From NCBI GenBank assembly GCA_937952235.1, contig CALFZM010000255.1, forward strand, positions 1-24,585: a stretch of 24,585 nt of DNA, read 5' to 3'. Below are positions 14,939-24,585 of the stretch, in pieces. The notes beneath the pieces are model-generated. The model was not told the DNA's origin and made no database searches. It saw nothing but the letters and a program-made list of their open reading frames with translations. Origin of the DNA: an uncultured Opitutia bacterium (GTDB lineage Bacteria > Verrucomicrobiota > Verrucomicrobiia > Opitutales > Opitutaceae). Position 1 is the stretch's first letter, and each line of letters begins with the position of its first letter. Both the position numbers and the translations under genes were made by a program.

Positions 14939-16199
14939 GCGGCGGCGGGCAGTTCGAGGGTGAACGTGGCGCCCGCCCCGGGACCGGGGCTCGCGGCGGT
15001 GAGCGTGCCCCTCATCTCCCGGGCGGCGTTGGCGGCGGAGTGCAGGCCGAAACCGTGGCCGCCGGCGCGGGTGGTGAAGCCCTGCGCGAAGATGCGCGTG
15101 AGGTTCTCCGCGGGAATGCCGACGCCTTCATCCGCGACGATGAAACGCACGCGGTCGCGCGCCGGCGTGGTGGCGAGGCCGAGCCGGATGCGCCGGTCGG
15201 CGCCTCCGTGCGCATCACAGGCGTGTTGGGCGTTGCAGATCAGGTTGACGAGGATCTGCACGACCTTCGCCCGCTCCCCGCAGAGGGCGGGCACGGGATC
15301 GTAGTCGCAGGTGATGTTCAGGTCGTGGCGCTGGAGCGCGTCGGCGCTCATCCTCACCGCGTCCCCCAGCAGGTCCGCGGCCTCGAGGTGCTCGGTGACG
15401 CCGCCCACCTTGGCGTAGCGCTGCTGCATCGCGACGATCTCCTTGATGTGGTCGATGTTCTTCTGCAGCACCTGCACCTCCTGGCGCAGCCGGCTGCGAT
15501 TCTCGACGGCGTGTCGCGCCAGCTGGTGCACGAATTCGCCGATCTGCCGGCCCCGCGGGTCCTCGTCGACGAAGCGGGCGAGGTCGCCGCCCTGCGCCTG
15601 CAGCAGCTCGCCCAGGCGCACGAGGCTTTCCGCCTTCGTCTGGCGCAGGCCGGCGCCGATCATCGCGGCGGAGACGTTGAGGCTGTTGAGCACGTTGCCG
15701 ACGTTGTGCAGGATGCCGTTGGCGAGCTCCGCCATGCCGGCCGAGCGCGATACGGCGGGCAGTTCGCGGCGGGCCTGCTCGAGGGCGGCTTCCATTTCCT
15801 TCCGGCGCGTGACGTCCTTGCGCACGGTGAAGGTGCCGATGATCGCGCCGGTCGCATCGCGGAGCGGCAGGCGATGCGCGACGAACCAGCGCGCGCGGCC
15901 GTCGGGCCCCGTTTCCGCCTCGAGCCGGCCGCAGACGGGCTGCCCGGTGCAGAGGATGCGCTGCTCCTCGGCGTGCAGCGCTGCGACGGTGTCCGGCTGG
16001 AAGTCGGCGGCCGTGCGCCCGATGATGTCCGCGGCGGACTGGCCGCCCAGGTAACGCACGAGCGAACGGCTGAGCGCGAGGAACCGCGACGCGCGGTCCT
16101 TGAAACAGATGTGGTCGGGGACGTAGTCGAGGAAGGTCGAGACGAGCATCCGGTCCGAGGGCGCCCCGGACGGCGCGCCGGTCGGCAGGGCCGCGGCCT

Positions 16200-16203
<4 letters not shown>
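14935..16203 (-). CDS. PAS-domain sensor histidine kinase with atypical H-box (paralogue 2)
   Basis: The 422-residue kinase matches the following gene along its whole length. Its PAS domain is at about 18-133 (FLDYVPDHICFKDRASRFLAL through IIGTFTVRKDVT), the H-box is AELANGILHNVGNVLNSLNV (158-177, His166), the N-box LVNLICNAQHAC (318-329), G1 DEGVGIP (358-364) and G2 GGHGFGLHS (381-389). Both share DHIKEIV(G/A)MQQ in the second helix region, supporting tandem duplication. The ATG at 16203 overlaps the hybrid kinase stop (ATGA), and its stop overlaps the ATG of paralogue 1, so all three are co-translated. No membrane segment is present. A much longer open frame upstream is a shadow of the hybrid kinase gene. 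Confidence 0.88.
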
Positions 16204-18470
<2,267 letters not shown>

Positions 18471-18636
18471 GGGCTGGAAGTGACCGACTGACAAAGGTGA
18501 ATAGCCGGTCAATCGGCTGGGGTGACGAAAGGTTTAGCCCCTTATCCGGCGCGGCGGACGCGGAATATCCTGACCGGCCGGACGGTGCGTAGTCTCCGCA
18601 CTGCCGCGGGCACCCGCCCAGATCGGGCGAAGTGGC

Positions 18637-19407
18637 TCAACCGTGCGCCGGGGGCGCAGGTTCGGCCGCGGCAGGCGCCTGGAAGACGCTGGCCCGGCGG
18701 CGGCCGCTGCGGCCCGCGGGCGCGGAACGCTCGGCTACGGGTTTGTACGCCCGCCGGCGGTAACCGGATCGAAGGGGGTCGGAGGCGCACCGAAGCTGGA
18801 ATTCCTGCATTCGGTCGAACAGCTCGAGCAACTGCGCGGGCCGCTCGTACCGGTCGAGGCCGGCGCGCTCGAGCACCAGGAGCAGCTCGTGCGTCGCCTC
18901 CAGGGTCGAGAGGCAGCCGGGATGCGGCTGCTGCTTGATGACGTAGCGGCTCGGAGCGCCGGGGGTGAACATGATCCGAGGCAGCCGTTGCAGGCTCGGG
19001 CTCAGGCGCAGCATTTTCCGACCGAGCGACCAGGTGGCGTCGAGCAGGAACACCCGCAGCCGCCGTCCGGCAAGGGCAGCCTGGAGCGACGCCAGCCCCG
19101 GGCGCTCGCCGTCTTCGCGCCCGGAACCCAGGTCCAGGGCCTCGCGCCCTGGGTAGAGCAGGACGGGGAAATGGGCCGCATCGCGGATCAGCTCCTGCAC
19201 CGGCTCGTGCGCATCGAAGCCGACGCCCATGTGGATCTCGCTCTGCGCGAGGCACAGGTGCGTGAGCCGGCCGGTCGCGGCTTTCTCGTGCTTGAACTCC
19301 TTCGGGTGCATCAGGAACACGAAGTGGGTCCGGGTCTCCATGCGCGTGACCGAGCCGCACCAACAAAGGTCGCGCGGCCAGAAGCAGCGGTAGCAGGTCT
19401 CGCGCAT
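18637..19407 (-). CDS. DTW-domain protein, probable tRNA-uridine aminocarboxypropyltransferase
   Basis: The 256-residue protein opens with a cysteine cluster (CYRCFWPRDLCWC; Cys5, 8, 15, 17), probably a zinc site. It carries the DTW-family core: LMHPKEFKHEKAATGRL (32-48), LLDATWSLGRKM (121-132, with DATW at 123-126) and SRYVIKQQPHPGCLSTLEA (153-171). DTW enzymes such as E. coli TapT transfer a 3-amino-3-carboxypropyl group from S-adenosylmethionine to uridine in tRNA. The last 40 residues are Arg/Pro/Ala-rich and low in complexity. The gene starts 11 bases after the ThuA-domain gene, so the two may be cotranscribed, although no functional link is obvious. ATG 19407 was picked because it lies just before the cysteine motif. 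Confidence 0.85.
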   Translation of the reverse strand: MRETCYRCFWPRDLCWCGSVTRMETRTHFVFLMHPKEFKHEKAATGRLTHLCLAQSEIHMGVGFDAHEPVQELIRDAAHFPVLLYPGREALDLGSGREDGERPGLASLQAALAGRRLRVFLLDATWSLGRKMLRLSPSLQRLPRIMFTPGAPSRYVIKQQPHPGCLSTLEATHELLLVLERAGLDRYERPAQLLELFDRMQEFQLRCASDPLRSGYRRRAYKPVAERSAPAGRSGRRRASVFQAPAAAEPAPPAHG

Positions 19408-19418
19408 GGCGCAGCGGA

Positions 19419-20504
19419 TCAGCGCTGGTTCGGACGTGCACCGGGCGCGGCCGGCGGCCGCGGCAGCCCGGGTGGCAGCTTCCTGCCGAGCGCGTGATCG
19501 GCGGGCGTGAGCCCGCGGCGATAGCCTTTGAAAGCGTAGGGCGCGGGTTCGTAGGGATCCACGTAACGGACGTCGGCGCGGGCGGGAATCTCGAGTTCGA
19601 AGCCCCAGTACACCGCGTTGACCACCAGTCGGCGCAGACCCTCGTTGGCCAGGTCCGTGGCGGCGCCGAGCGTGGTGCAGAACACCCGGTTGGGCCGCCC
19701 GGTCGCGGGCGTGTGGATACGCGTCCACGCGACCGGCATCGCCGGATCGTTGATGCCCTGCTCGCGCTGGTCGGCCTTGCGCGTCTTCTTGTAGTCGTCG
19801 GGCGGGTCGTCGGGCCGCATGCCCTTCAGCACCAGGCCGCGCAGGAGGATGCGGGATCCGGCGACGGGATGGGTTTCGTAGACCCCCGAATCGCCGAAGA
19901 CGCCGGAGACGCCGCGCAGGATCGGTTCGTGCTCCGCGCCGGGCTCGATCACGCCCCGGGTGGCGCCCCGCCGGTTGGGTCCCCAGTGGCTGACCCAGTT
20001 TTCCCCCAGCACCTGGCGGCCGAAATCGTTGTAGGCCTTGTACGCTCCCGGATGCGCGGCGGGGAAGCGGAATGCGTGCGTGCTCGTGCGCAGCGCGACG
20101 ATCGGCACGCCGCGCGCCACCGCGGCGGCGAACCTCCGCATCGCGTCATCGGGCCACTGGCGGAAGCGCAGCGCCATCACGATGCCGTCGGCAGAGTCGA
20201 GCGCCCCGCTGTCACCGACGCTCGCGTTGTTGTCGGGATTGATCGTCCCATCCGGGTCCAAGGCGAACAGCACCGTGCACCGGAATCCGTGCCGCTGGCT
20301 GAGGAGTTTGGCCAGCATCGGCAGGCCCTCCTCGCCCCGGTATTCCTCGTCGCCGGTGAGAAACACGAGATGCCGGCCCGCGCCCGGGCCCGGTCCGGCC
20401 GGGTAGGAGATCGAGGCGGGGGCGGCGGCGCAGGACGCGGCCCCGGCGCCGGCGAATGCGGCGACGGCGGCGAGCAGCGAAAGCAGGACGCGGGGTGACG
20501 GCAT
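19419..20504 (-). CDS. Secreted ThuA-domain protein
   Basis: The 361-residue protein has a Sec signal peptide (MPSPRVLLSLLAAVAAFAG). The following AASC is a poor lipobox, so lipoprotein status is uncertain. The mature part is a ThuA-like glutamine-amidotransferase-type fold: HLVFLTGDEEYRGEEGLPML (about 45-64), SADGIVMALRFRQWPDDAM, PIVALRTSTHAFRF with its conserved histidine, and VYETHPVAGSR. The C-terminal part contains PVAWTRIHTPATGRPNRVFCTTLG and NAVYWGFELEIP, typical of ThuA proteins in Verrucomicrobiota and Planctomycetota, where they are common and mostly uncharacterised. A role in carbohydrate metabolism is suggested by the family name only. It is divergent from the methyltransferase gene across a 101-base gap. 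Confidence 0.85.
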   Translation of the reverse strand: MPSPRVLLSLLAAVAAFAGAGAASCAAAPASISYPAGPGPGAGRHLVFLTGDEEYRGEEGLPMLAKLLSQRHGFRCTVLFALDPDGTINPDNNASVGDSGALDSADGIVMALRFRQWPDDAMRRFAAAVARGVPIVALRTSTHAFRFPAAHPGAYKAYNDFGRQVLGENWVSHWGPNRRGATRGVIEPGAEHEPILRGVSGVFGDSGVYETHPVAGSRILLRGLVLKGMRPDDPPDDYKKTRKADQREQGINDPAMPVAWTRIHTPATGRPNRVFCTTLGAATDLANEGLRRLVVNAVYWGFELEIPARADVRYVDPYEPAPYAFKGYRRGLTPADHALGRKLPPGLPRPPAAPGARPNQR

Positions 20505-20605
20505 GAGGCGTTGCTGCGGGGGAACCCCGGGCGGGTCAACTCCACGACGGCGGGCGCGCGGTGGACAATGCCGCGGTTCCGGGTTCAGTGAGGCCCGCCT
20601 GCCCC

Positions 20606-21355
20606 ATGCACCTCGCGCTCCGACTCGGTTCCGCCGTCCTGCTGCTGTTTGCCGCCGCCCGGCCGCTGTCCGCGGCCGACGCCGCTCTCCACCGCCCGCC
20701 GGAGGCGGAATACGGCCGGCTGGCGCGGCCGAGCCGTGACGGGATCGGGAAGACGTTTTTCGGCCGCGAGATCTCGCAGGTGATGGGGCATCTCGGCGCG
20801 GGTTGGCTGGAGCGGCCCGAGCGCGAGCAGGAGGAGCGCACCGACCTGCTGCTGCAGGCGCTCGCGCTCCGCCCGGGGGAGGTCGTGGCCGACATCGGCG
20901 CCGGCAGCGGCTACTACACCTGGCGGATGGCCCGGCAGGTCGCGCCGGCGGGCCGGGTGCTGGCCGTCGACATCCAGCAGGAGATGCTCGACCTCCTCGC
21001 CGCCAACATGCGCCGGCGCGGCGTGGCCGACGTCGTGCAGCCGCTCCTCGGCACCGTGCGCGATCCGCAACTGCCCGCGGAGGGCGTGGACACGATCCTG
21101 CTGGTCGACGTGTATCACGAACTCGAGTACCCGTTCGAGATGACGCAGGCGATGGTGCGGGCGTTGAAGCCGGGCGGCCGCCTCGTGCTCGTCGAGTATC
21201 GCGGCGAGGACCCGGCGGTGCCGATCAAGCCGCTGCACAAGATGACCGTGGCGCAGGTGCGCCGGGAGCTTGGCTCGCACGCCCTCACCTACGAACGCAC
21301 GGTGGCGACGCTGCCCTGGCAGCACATCATCGTCTTCCGGAAGCCGGCCGGGTGA
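20606..21355 (+). CDS. Predicted exported SAM-dependent methyltransferase
   Basis: The 249-residue protein starts with an apparent Sec signal peptide (MHLALRLGSAVLLLFAAARPLSAADAAL, written here in two pieces: MHLALRLGSAVLLL and FAAARPLSA with cleavage after SA). A class I methyltransferase fold follows: motif I VVADIGAGSGYYTW at about 93-106, acidic residue of motif II in VLAVDIQQEML, motif IV ILLVDVYHELEYP and post-motif LKPGGRLVLVEYRG. Before the fold is a conserved GREISQVMGHLGAGWLERP segment. S-adenosylmethionine is cytoplasmic, so an exported methyltransferase is puzzling, although signal-bearing proteins of this kind are known in several phyla. If the true start were downstream of the hydrophobic stretch it would be cytoplasmic. 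The sulfurtransferase gene follows 64 bases later. Confidence 0.82.
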   Translation: MHLALRLGSAVLLLFAAARPLSAADAALHRPPEAEYGRLARPSRDGIGKTFFGREISQVMGHLGAGWLERPEREQEERTDLLLQALALRPGEVVADIGAGSGYYTWRMARQVAPAGRVLAVDIQQEMLDLLAANMRRRGVADVVQPLLGTVRDPQLPAEGVDTILLVDVYHELEYPFEMTQAMVRALKPGGRLVLVEYRGEDPAVPIKPLHKMTVAQVRRELGSHALTYERTVATLPWQHIIVFRKPAG

Positions 21356-21419
21356 GCCGGCGCGGCGGCGTGGAATTTCGCGTGCCACGGGCGCGCCGGG
21401 GCGCTTTTGTCCTCCGCTC

Positions 21420-22256
21420 ATGCTCGTCTCCACCGCCGACCTCGCCGCCCACCTGCACGATCCGTCGTGGGTGATCTTCGACTGCCGTCACGACTTGCTC
21501 GATCCGGCCAAGGGGCAGCGGCTCTACGAGGAAAGCCATGTCCCGGGCGCGCGCTTTGCGCCCGTCGACGTCGTGCTCTCGGGCCCGAAGACGGGCGCCA
21601 ACGGCCGGCACCCGTTGCCCGACCCGCGGCTCTTCGCGGGCTTTCTCAGCGGCGGTGGGGTGACACCGCAGTCCCGTTTGGTGGCCTACGACGACGTCGG
21701 CGGCCAGTTCGCGGCCCGTTTGTGGTGGCTCGTCCGGTGGATCGGCGGCCCGCCGGTGGCGCTGCTCGATGGCGGCTGGCCCAAATGGGTCGCCGAGGCC
21801 CGCCCGGTGAGCAACGAGATCCCCGAGCTGGCCACGGGTGGAATCGAGGCGCGCAGCGAGTCCGGCTGCCTCTGGACCGCCGCGGAGGTGGAGGAACGGC
21901 GATCCGATCCCGCTTCGCTCGTCGTGGATGCGCGCGCGCCGGAACGGTTCCGGGGCGAGGTCGAGCCGATCGACCCCGTCGCGGGCCACATCCCCGGGGC
22001 GGCGAACCGTTTCTTCAAGGCGAACCTGCGGCCCGATCTCACCTTTCGACCGCGAGAGGAACTGCGCCGCGAATTCGACGCGCTCCTGGCCGGCCGGCGG
22101 CCGGAAGACGTGGGTCACCAATGCGGCTCCGGCATCACCGCGTGCGTGAACGTGTTCGCGATGGAATACGCCGGGCTGGGCGGCTCGAAACTGTATGCCG
22201 GTTCCTGGAGCGAGTGGATCGCGGCCCCGGAGCGGCCGGTGGCGCGCGGCGCGTGA
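21420..22256 (+). CDS. sseA: Two-domain rhodanese, thiosulfate/3-mercaptopyruvate sulfurtransferase
   Basis: The 278-residue cytoplasmic protein has two rhodanese domains. The first, catalytically inactive one spans about 1-130 (VIFDCRHDLLDP, ESHVPGARFAPVD, LLDGGWPKW). The second spans about 150-270 (VVDARAPERFRGE, AGHIPGAANRFFK) and ends in the active-site loop HQCGSGITACVN with catalytic Cys235. The CGSGITA loop resembles that of 3-mercaptopyruvate sulfurtransferases more than the CRKGVTA loop of thiosulfate rhodaneses. It moves sulfane sulfur from 3-mercaptopyruvate or thiosulfate to an acceptor such as thioredoxin or cyanide. ATG 21420 was chosen because it begins the family N terminus (LVSTADLAAHL). 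It sits downstream of the methyltransferase, possibly in the same transcript. Confidence 0.9.
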   Translation: MLVSTADLAAHLHDPSWVIFDCRHDLLDPAKGQRLYEESHVPGARFAPVDVVLSGPKTGANGRHPLPDPRLFAGFLSGGGVTPQSRLVAYDDVGGQFAARLWWLVRWIGGPPVALLDGGWPKWVAEARPVSNEIPELATGGIEARSESGCLWTAAEVEERRSDPASLVVDARAPERFRGEVEPIDPVAGHIPGAANRFFKANLRPDLTFRPREELRREFDALLAGRRPEDVGHQCGSGITACVNVFAMEYAGLGGSKLYAGSWSEWIAAPERPVARGA

Positions 22257-22298
22257 GTGGGCGCCAGGGTGCCGAAGGGCGGAGTCCCCCCGTGACGC

Positions 22299-22321
22299 GG
22301 GCGCGTGAGGGTCGCGCGCCC
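22299..22321. terminator. Possible hairpin terminator after the sulfurtransferase gene
   Basis: GGGCGCG and CGCGCCC form a perfect 7-bp stem around a 9-base loop, 43 bases past the stop codon. There is no run of T on either side, so intrinsic termination is uncertain. Confidence 0.3.
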
Positions 22322-22354
22322 AATCGTTTCGGCTCAGCCGGACCCATGCGATGA

Positions 22355-22462
22355 GCCTTCAAATCAGCCGTGAGGCCGCAGTGAAAGGTGGAGCAGCTTG
22401 TCCTCAAGCTGCTGCGGACCGGTCCATCGTACGTCAGCCGCCTCGGGACAGGCGGCTCCACC
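22355..22462 (-). repeat. Solitary REPIN-like element with its shared flank
   Basis: The core (22387-22462) is 76 bp with near-symmetrical ends: both termini read GTGGAGC inward on opposite strands. Each half folds into a 9-bp hairpin with a 4-base loop (AGCAGCTTG/CAAGCTGCT perfect; AGCCGCCTC/CAGGCGGCT with one mismatch) around a central GGACCGGTCC. The bases before it (22355-22386) match, in reverse complement, the flank after each copy at 24158-24585, except for a 4-base deletion. A GTRG head next to a hairpin, in inverted pairs, is the known form of REP doublets (REPINs). The element fills the convergent gap between the sulfurtransferase and oxidoreductase genes. Confidence 0.82.
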
Positions 22463-22481
22463 GCAAAGGCATCATTCCGGC

Positions 22482-23930
22482 TCAGATCTGGTACTCGATC
22501 ACCGGCGCCTCCGCGAGCGGTCGGAACGGCGGGGCGGTGTCCGGCAGCAATTCGTTGAGCAGCGTCTGGGCGACGCGCAATGCCTGGACGCGCAGTTCGG
22601 GCACGGCGACGGTTTCCCACAAGGTGCCCCGCAGCAGGGGACCGATGGCGAAGAGATGGGGCGATCGCAGCCCGGCGCGGTCGACCACGGCGAAATCGGG
22701 TTCGACGTGGAGGCCGAGGTCGGTGGCGTCGGTGGCGGCGGCCCCCGACGCGAGCAGGTTGCGCAGCACCCGCGAGCCGGTCGCGGAGAGCCGGCTCTGC
22801 GGGCCGGTGCAGTTGAGCACGAGGTCGCCGTCGAGGTGGGCGGTGCCGCCGTGCGCGCCGCGGTAGTGCACGCGGACTCCGGCGCCGTGCGGGACCAGGC
22901 CGGTGATGAGCCCGGCGGTGACCTCGAGTCGGCCGGCATCGCGGGCGGCGACGACTTGCCGGTGGATCGACGGCGCGATGCGGTGGCGGAGGATGTTCCA
23001 TCGCGCGGCGTGCTCCGCGGCGAACGCGCGTTTCTCCGCGGAGGTCAGTGACTGCCAGATGCGCTGGGTCTGCGGGCGCAGCTTGTCGACGACGATGGCG
23101 GGATTGAGGCCGCGCCGGCGCAGCACCTCGCAGTGCTCCTCCAGCAGGCGGACGAGGGCGGTCAGGCCCAGGCTGGCCAGGTCGACACCGGCGGGCGGGA
23201 AGTCAGGATAGTCGCCGCCCTTGAAATGCGACTGCGGCAGCCAGCCGTGGCGGGAAATCGCGTGGATCGAGCCGTGCCAGCCGATCGCGCCGAGGGTGAC
23301 GATCGCGTCGACGGTCGTGAGCCCGGTGCCGAGCAGGACGATCCGGCCGCCCGCGGGCGGCAGGCGATCCTCCCAGGCCAGCCAGGGGTTCGGGCGGTAC
23401 GCGGAGTGGTCGACGAGGGCGTCGGCGCCAGGCGGGGTGGCGGGCGTCTCGTTGCCGGTGGCGAGCAGCACGCGATGGGCGGGAAGCGTGCGCCCGTCGT
23501 CCAGCACGACCTCGGCCGCCCGGCCGGAGGCGCGGACGTCGACTGCTTCACCGTCGACGATCCGGAAATGCTGGCCCGCCGCTCCCGATGCCGAACCGAG
23601 ATGGTGCACGAGGAGGCTGCGGACGTAGTCCCCGTAGACTTGGCGCGGGAGGAAGGCTTCGCGCAGGTCGGCGTCGGGAGTGCCGGCGTACTCGGTCCGC
23701 GTGCGCAGCCATTCGACGAAATGGGAGGGAAACTCCGGGAGCGCCGTCATGTTGCGCGCGGCAACGTTGAGCAGGTGCTCGGGCCGGTGCGTGCTGTATG
23801 CCACCCCGCGGCCGACCGGCCGGCCGTGATTGACCAGCGTGATGGCCAGCGCCCCGGGCGCGAGCCGGGCCAGGTTCACCGCGGTGAGGGTGCCGGCGAA
23901 GCCGCCGCCGAGGATCACGATCTGGCGCAT
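22482..23930 (-). CDS. FAD/NAD(P)-binding oxidoreductase (FAD-NAD(P)-binding family)
   Basis: The 482-residue flavoprotein begins RQIVILGGGFAGTLTAVNLA, a dinucleotide-binding Rossmann motif (GGGFAG, 8-13). GRGVAYSTHRPEHLLNVAARNM (about 40-61) follows, a hallmark of the FAD-NAD(P)-binding family (Pfam NAD_binding_9 type). A second nucleotide-binding motif, IVLLGTGLTTVD (197-208), a LATGNETP segment (156-163), LNCTGPQ and a C-terminal FAIGPLLRGTLWETVAVPELR are also present. Related proteins include putative N-hydroxylating monooxygenases and redox proteins of unknown substrate; none can be chosen here. No signal peptide is visible. The gene stops 20 bases from the REPIN core and has about 230 gene-free bases upstream, so it is probably monocistronic. 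Confidence 0.85.
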   Translation of the reverse strand: MRQIVILGGGFAGTLTAVNLARLAPGALAITLVNHGRPVGRGVAYSTHRPEHLLNVAARNMTALPEFPSHFVEWLRTRTEYAGTPDADLREAFLPRQVYGDYVRSLLVHHLGSASGAAGQHFRIVDGEAVDVRASGRAAEVVLDDGRTLPAHRVLLATGNETPATPPGADALVDHSAYRPNPWLAWEDRLPPAGGRIVLLGTGLTTVDAIVTLGAIGWHGSIHAISRHGWLPQSHFKGGDYPDFPPAGVDLASLGLTALVRLLEEHCEVLRRRGLNPAIVVDKLRPQTQRIWQSLTSAEKRAFAAEHAARWNILRHRIAPSIHRQVVAARDAGRLEVTAGLITGLVPHGAGVRVHYRGAHGGTAHLDGDLVLNCTGPQSRLSATGSRVLRNLLASGAAATDATDLGLHVEPDFAVVDRAGLRSPHLFAIGPLLRGTLWETVAVPELRVQALRVAQTLLNELLPDTAPPFRPLAEAPVIEYQI

Positions 23931-24157
23931 GAGCTGAGCTGCGAGACCGCCGTGGATGCGCGCGAGTGGCGAGCCGATTTTCCACCCCGGGCGGAGAAGC
24001 GGCAGGGCACTTTCGTGCGCGACTGAAAGCCGCCGCAGCGAAGGGCGGAGCGCTTTTCCTCCGGTCGTTGCGGGTGAATCCTGCGCCGGTCAGCCGCCTG
24101 AGTCTCGGCGGCTCGACGGTTTCTGAATCCCTGCTTCAGCCGGATTAATGCCGTTGC
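23931..24157. other. Gene-free leader region upstream of the oxidoreductase
   Basis: These 227 bases show no convincing reading frame. They hold the presumed promoter of the leftward oxidoreductase gene, although no clear -35/-10 or sigma-54 site could be picked out, and one degenerate REP-like hairpin near the right side. Confidence 0.5.
24089..24118. repeat. Degenerate REP-like hairpin
   Basis: AGCCGCC (24092-24098) and GGCGGCT (24107-24113) form a perfect 7-bp stem with loop TGAGTCTC. Aligned without gaps to the right half of the solitary REPIN, 22 of 30 positions agree, and both stem arms are conserved. It is probably a decayed half-element. A transcription terminator is the alternative, but no T-run follows. 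Confidence 0.45.
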
Positions 24158-24233
24158 GGTGGAGCCGCCTGTCCCCAGGCGGCTGACGTGCGATCGACCG
24201 GTCCGCAGCAGCTTGAGGACAAGCCGCTCCACC
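24158..24233 (+). repeat. REPIN-like core, array copy 1
   Basis: Left hairpin AGCCGCCTG-TCCC-CAGGCGGCT, centre GACCGGTC, right hairpin AGCAGCTTG-AGGA-CAAGCCGCT with one mismatch, and GTGG heads at both ends in inverted orientation. The variant bases between the left hairpin and the centre distinguish it from copies 2 and 3. Confidence 0.85.
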
Positions 24234-24305
24234 CCTCAGTGCGGCCGTTCTCACGGCTGGTTTGAAGGCCAACTGCATGAGTCCGACTCAGCCTGCGCTC
24301 CAGCG

Positions 24306-24381
24306 GGTGGAGCCGCCTGTCCCCAGGCGGCTGACATACGACGGACCGGTCCGCAGCAGCTTGAGGACAAGCCGCTCCACC
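24306..24381 (+). repeat. REPIN-like core, array copy 2
   Basis: Same double-hairpin layout as copy 1, with a perfect 12-bp central palindrome CGGACCGGTCCG. The outer ends pair over 15 of 17 positions if the whole element folds as one long hairpin. Confidence 0.85.
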
Positions 24382-24453
24382 TTTCAGTGCGGCCGTTCTC
24401 ACGGCTGGTTTGAAGGCCAACTGCATGAGTCCGACTCAGCCTGCGCTCCAGCG

Positions 24454-24529
24454 GGTGGAGCCGCCTGTCCCCAGGCGGCTGACATACGACGGACCGGTCC
24501 GCAGCAGCTTGAGGACAAGCCGCTCCACC
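24454..24529 (+). repeat. REPIN-like core, array copy 3
   Basis: Identical by eye to copy 2, exactly 148 bases further on. The spacer after it runs to the window edge without a change. Confidence 0.85.
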
Positions 24530-24585
24530 TTTCAGTGCGGCCGTTCTCACGGCTGGTTTGAAGGCCAACTGCATGAGTCCGACTC

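Larger units (their letters stand above)
24158..24585 (+). repeat. Tandem array of 148-bp units, each carrying a REPIN-like element
   Basis: The unit start GGTGGAGCCGCCTG recurs at 24158, 24306 and 24454, an exact 148-bp period. Each unit has a 76-bp REPIN-like core and a 72-bp spacer ending TGCGCTCCAGCG. Units 2 and 3 appear identical over the visible length; unit 1 differs at a few core positions (GACGTGCGATCG in place of GACATACGACGG) and at its spacer start. The third unit is cut by the window edge, so copy number is unknown. The spacer contains a third small hairpin, GCCGT-TCTC-ACGGC (24392-24405 in unit 2). No coding sequence is supported here. Confidence 0.92.

Noticed and set aside
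20427..20444. Lipobox in the ThuA protein signal peptide
   Set aside because: The cysteine follows AAS, without the aliphatic residue expected at -3, so ordinary Sec cleavage is at least as likely.
24158..24585. CRISPR array
   Set aside because: The period is 148 bp, the spacers are the same sequence and not unique, and no cas gene is present.

Overview
The window is a very GC-rich, densely coded stretch of bacterial chromosome, with no rRNA, tRNA, transposase, phage gene or CRISPR array visible. The gene set and style suggest a Verrucomicrobiota bacterium near the Opitutaceae: a secreted ThuA-domain protein, large hybrid kinases, weak or absent Shine-Dalgarno sites and many GTGA/ATGA overlaps. 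This placement is inference from gene families, not from a marker gene.

Layout. (1) 1-4655: a leftward unit encodes a secreted VIT/vWA protein whose C terminus is a GlyGly-CTERM-like sorting signal. It is translationally coupled to a rhombosortase, the intramembrane protease family that processes such tails, and is followed by a partial small gene. A divergent gene encodes a sigma-54 activator (AAA+ with GAFTGA, plus a Fis-type HTH). A very good sigma-54 -24/-12 promoter (2996-3011) lies between them and faces the VIT/vWA gene. Together these look like a self-contained, signal-controlled surface-protein sorting module, the most interesting system here. (2) 4750-8551: a polyamine-type ABC importer in the order potC-potD-potB-potA. 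(3) 8630-10263: a coupled AAA_21/OLD-like ATPase and a TOPRIM/DUF4276-like protein, resembling two-gene ATPase-nuclease defence modules. (4) 10347-12578: an Aas-like fusion of acyltransferase and acyl-ACP/CoA synthetase. (5) 12679-13692: an amidohydrolase. (6) 13667-18470 (leftward): three coupled signalling genes, a REC-HisKA-HATPase-REC-REC hybrid kinase and two paralogous PAS kinases with an atypical H-box.

(7) 18637-20504 (leftward): a DTW-domain tRNA modification enzyme downstream of a secreted ThuA-domain protein. (8) 20606-22256: a predicted exported SAM methyltransferase and a two-domain rhodanese sulfurtransferase. (9) 22355-22462: a solitary REPIN-like element in the convergent gap before a leftward FAD/NAD(P)-binding oxidoreductase (22482-23930). 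(10) 24158-24585: the same REPIN-like element in a tandem array with an exact 148-bp period, running off the window end.

Functional assignments rest on motifs read by eye; no database search was possible. The long antisense reading frames that cover much of the window are GC-bias shadows and are left out.
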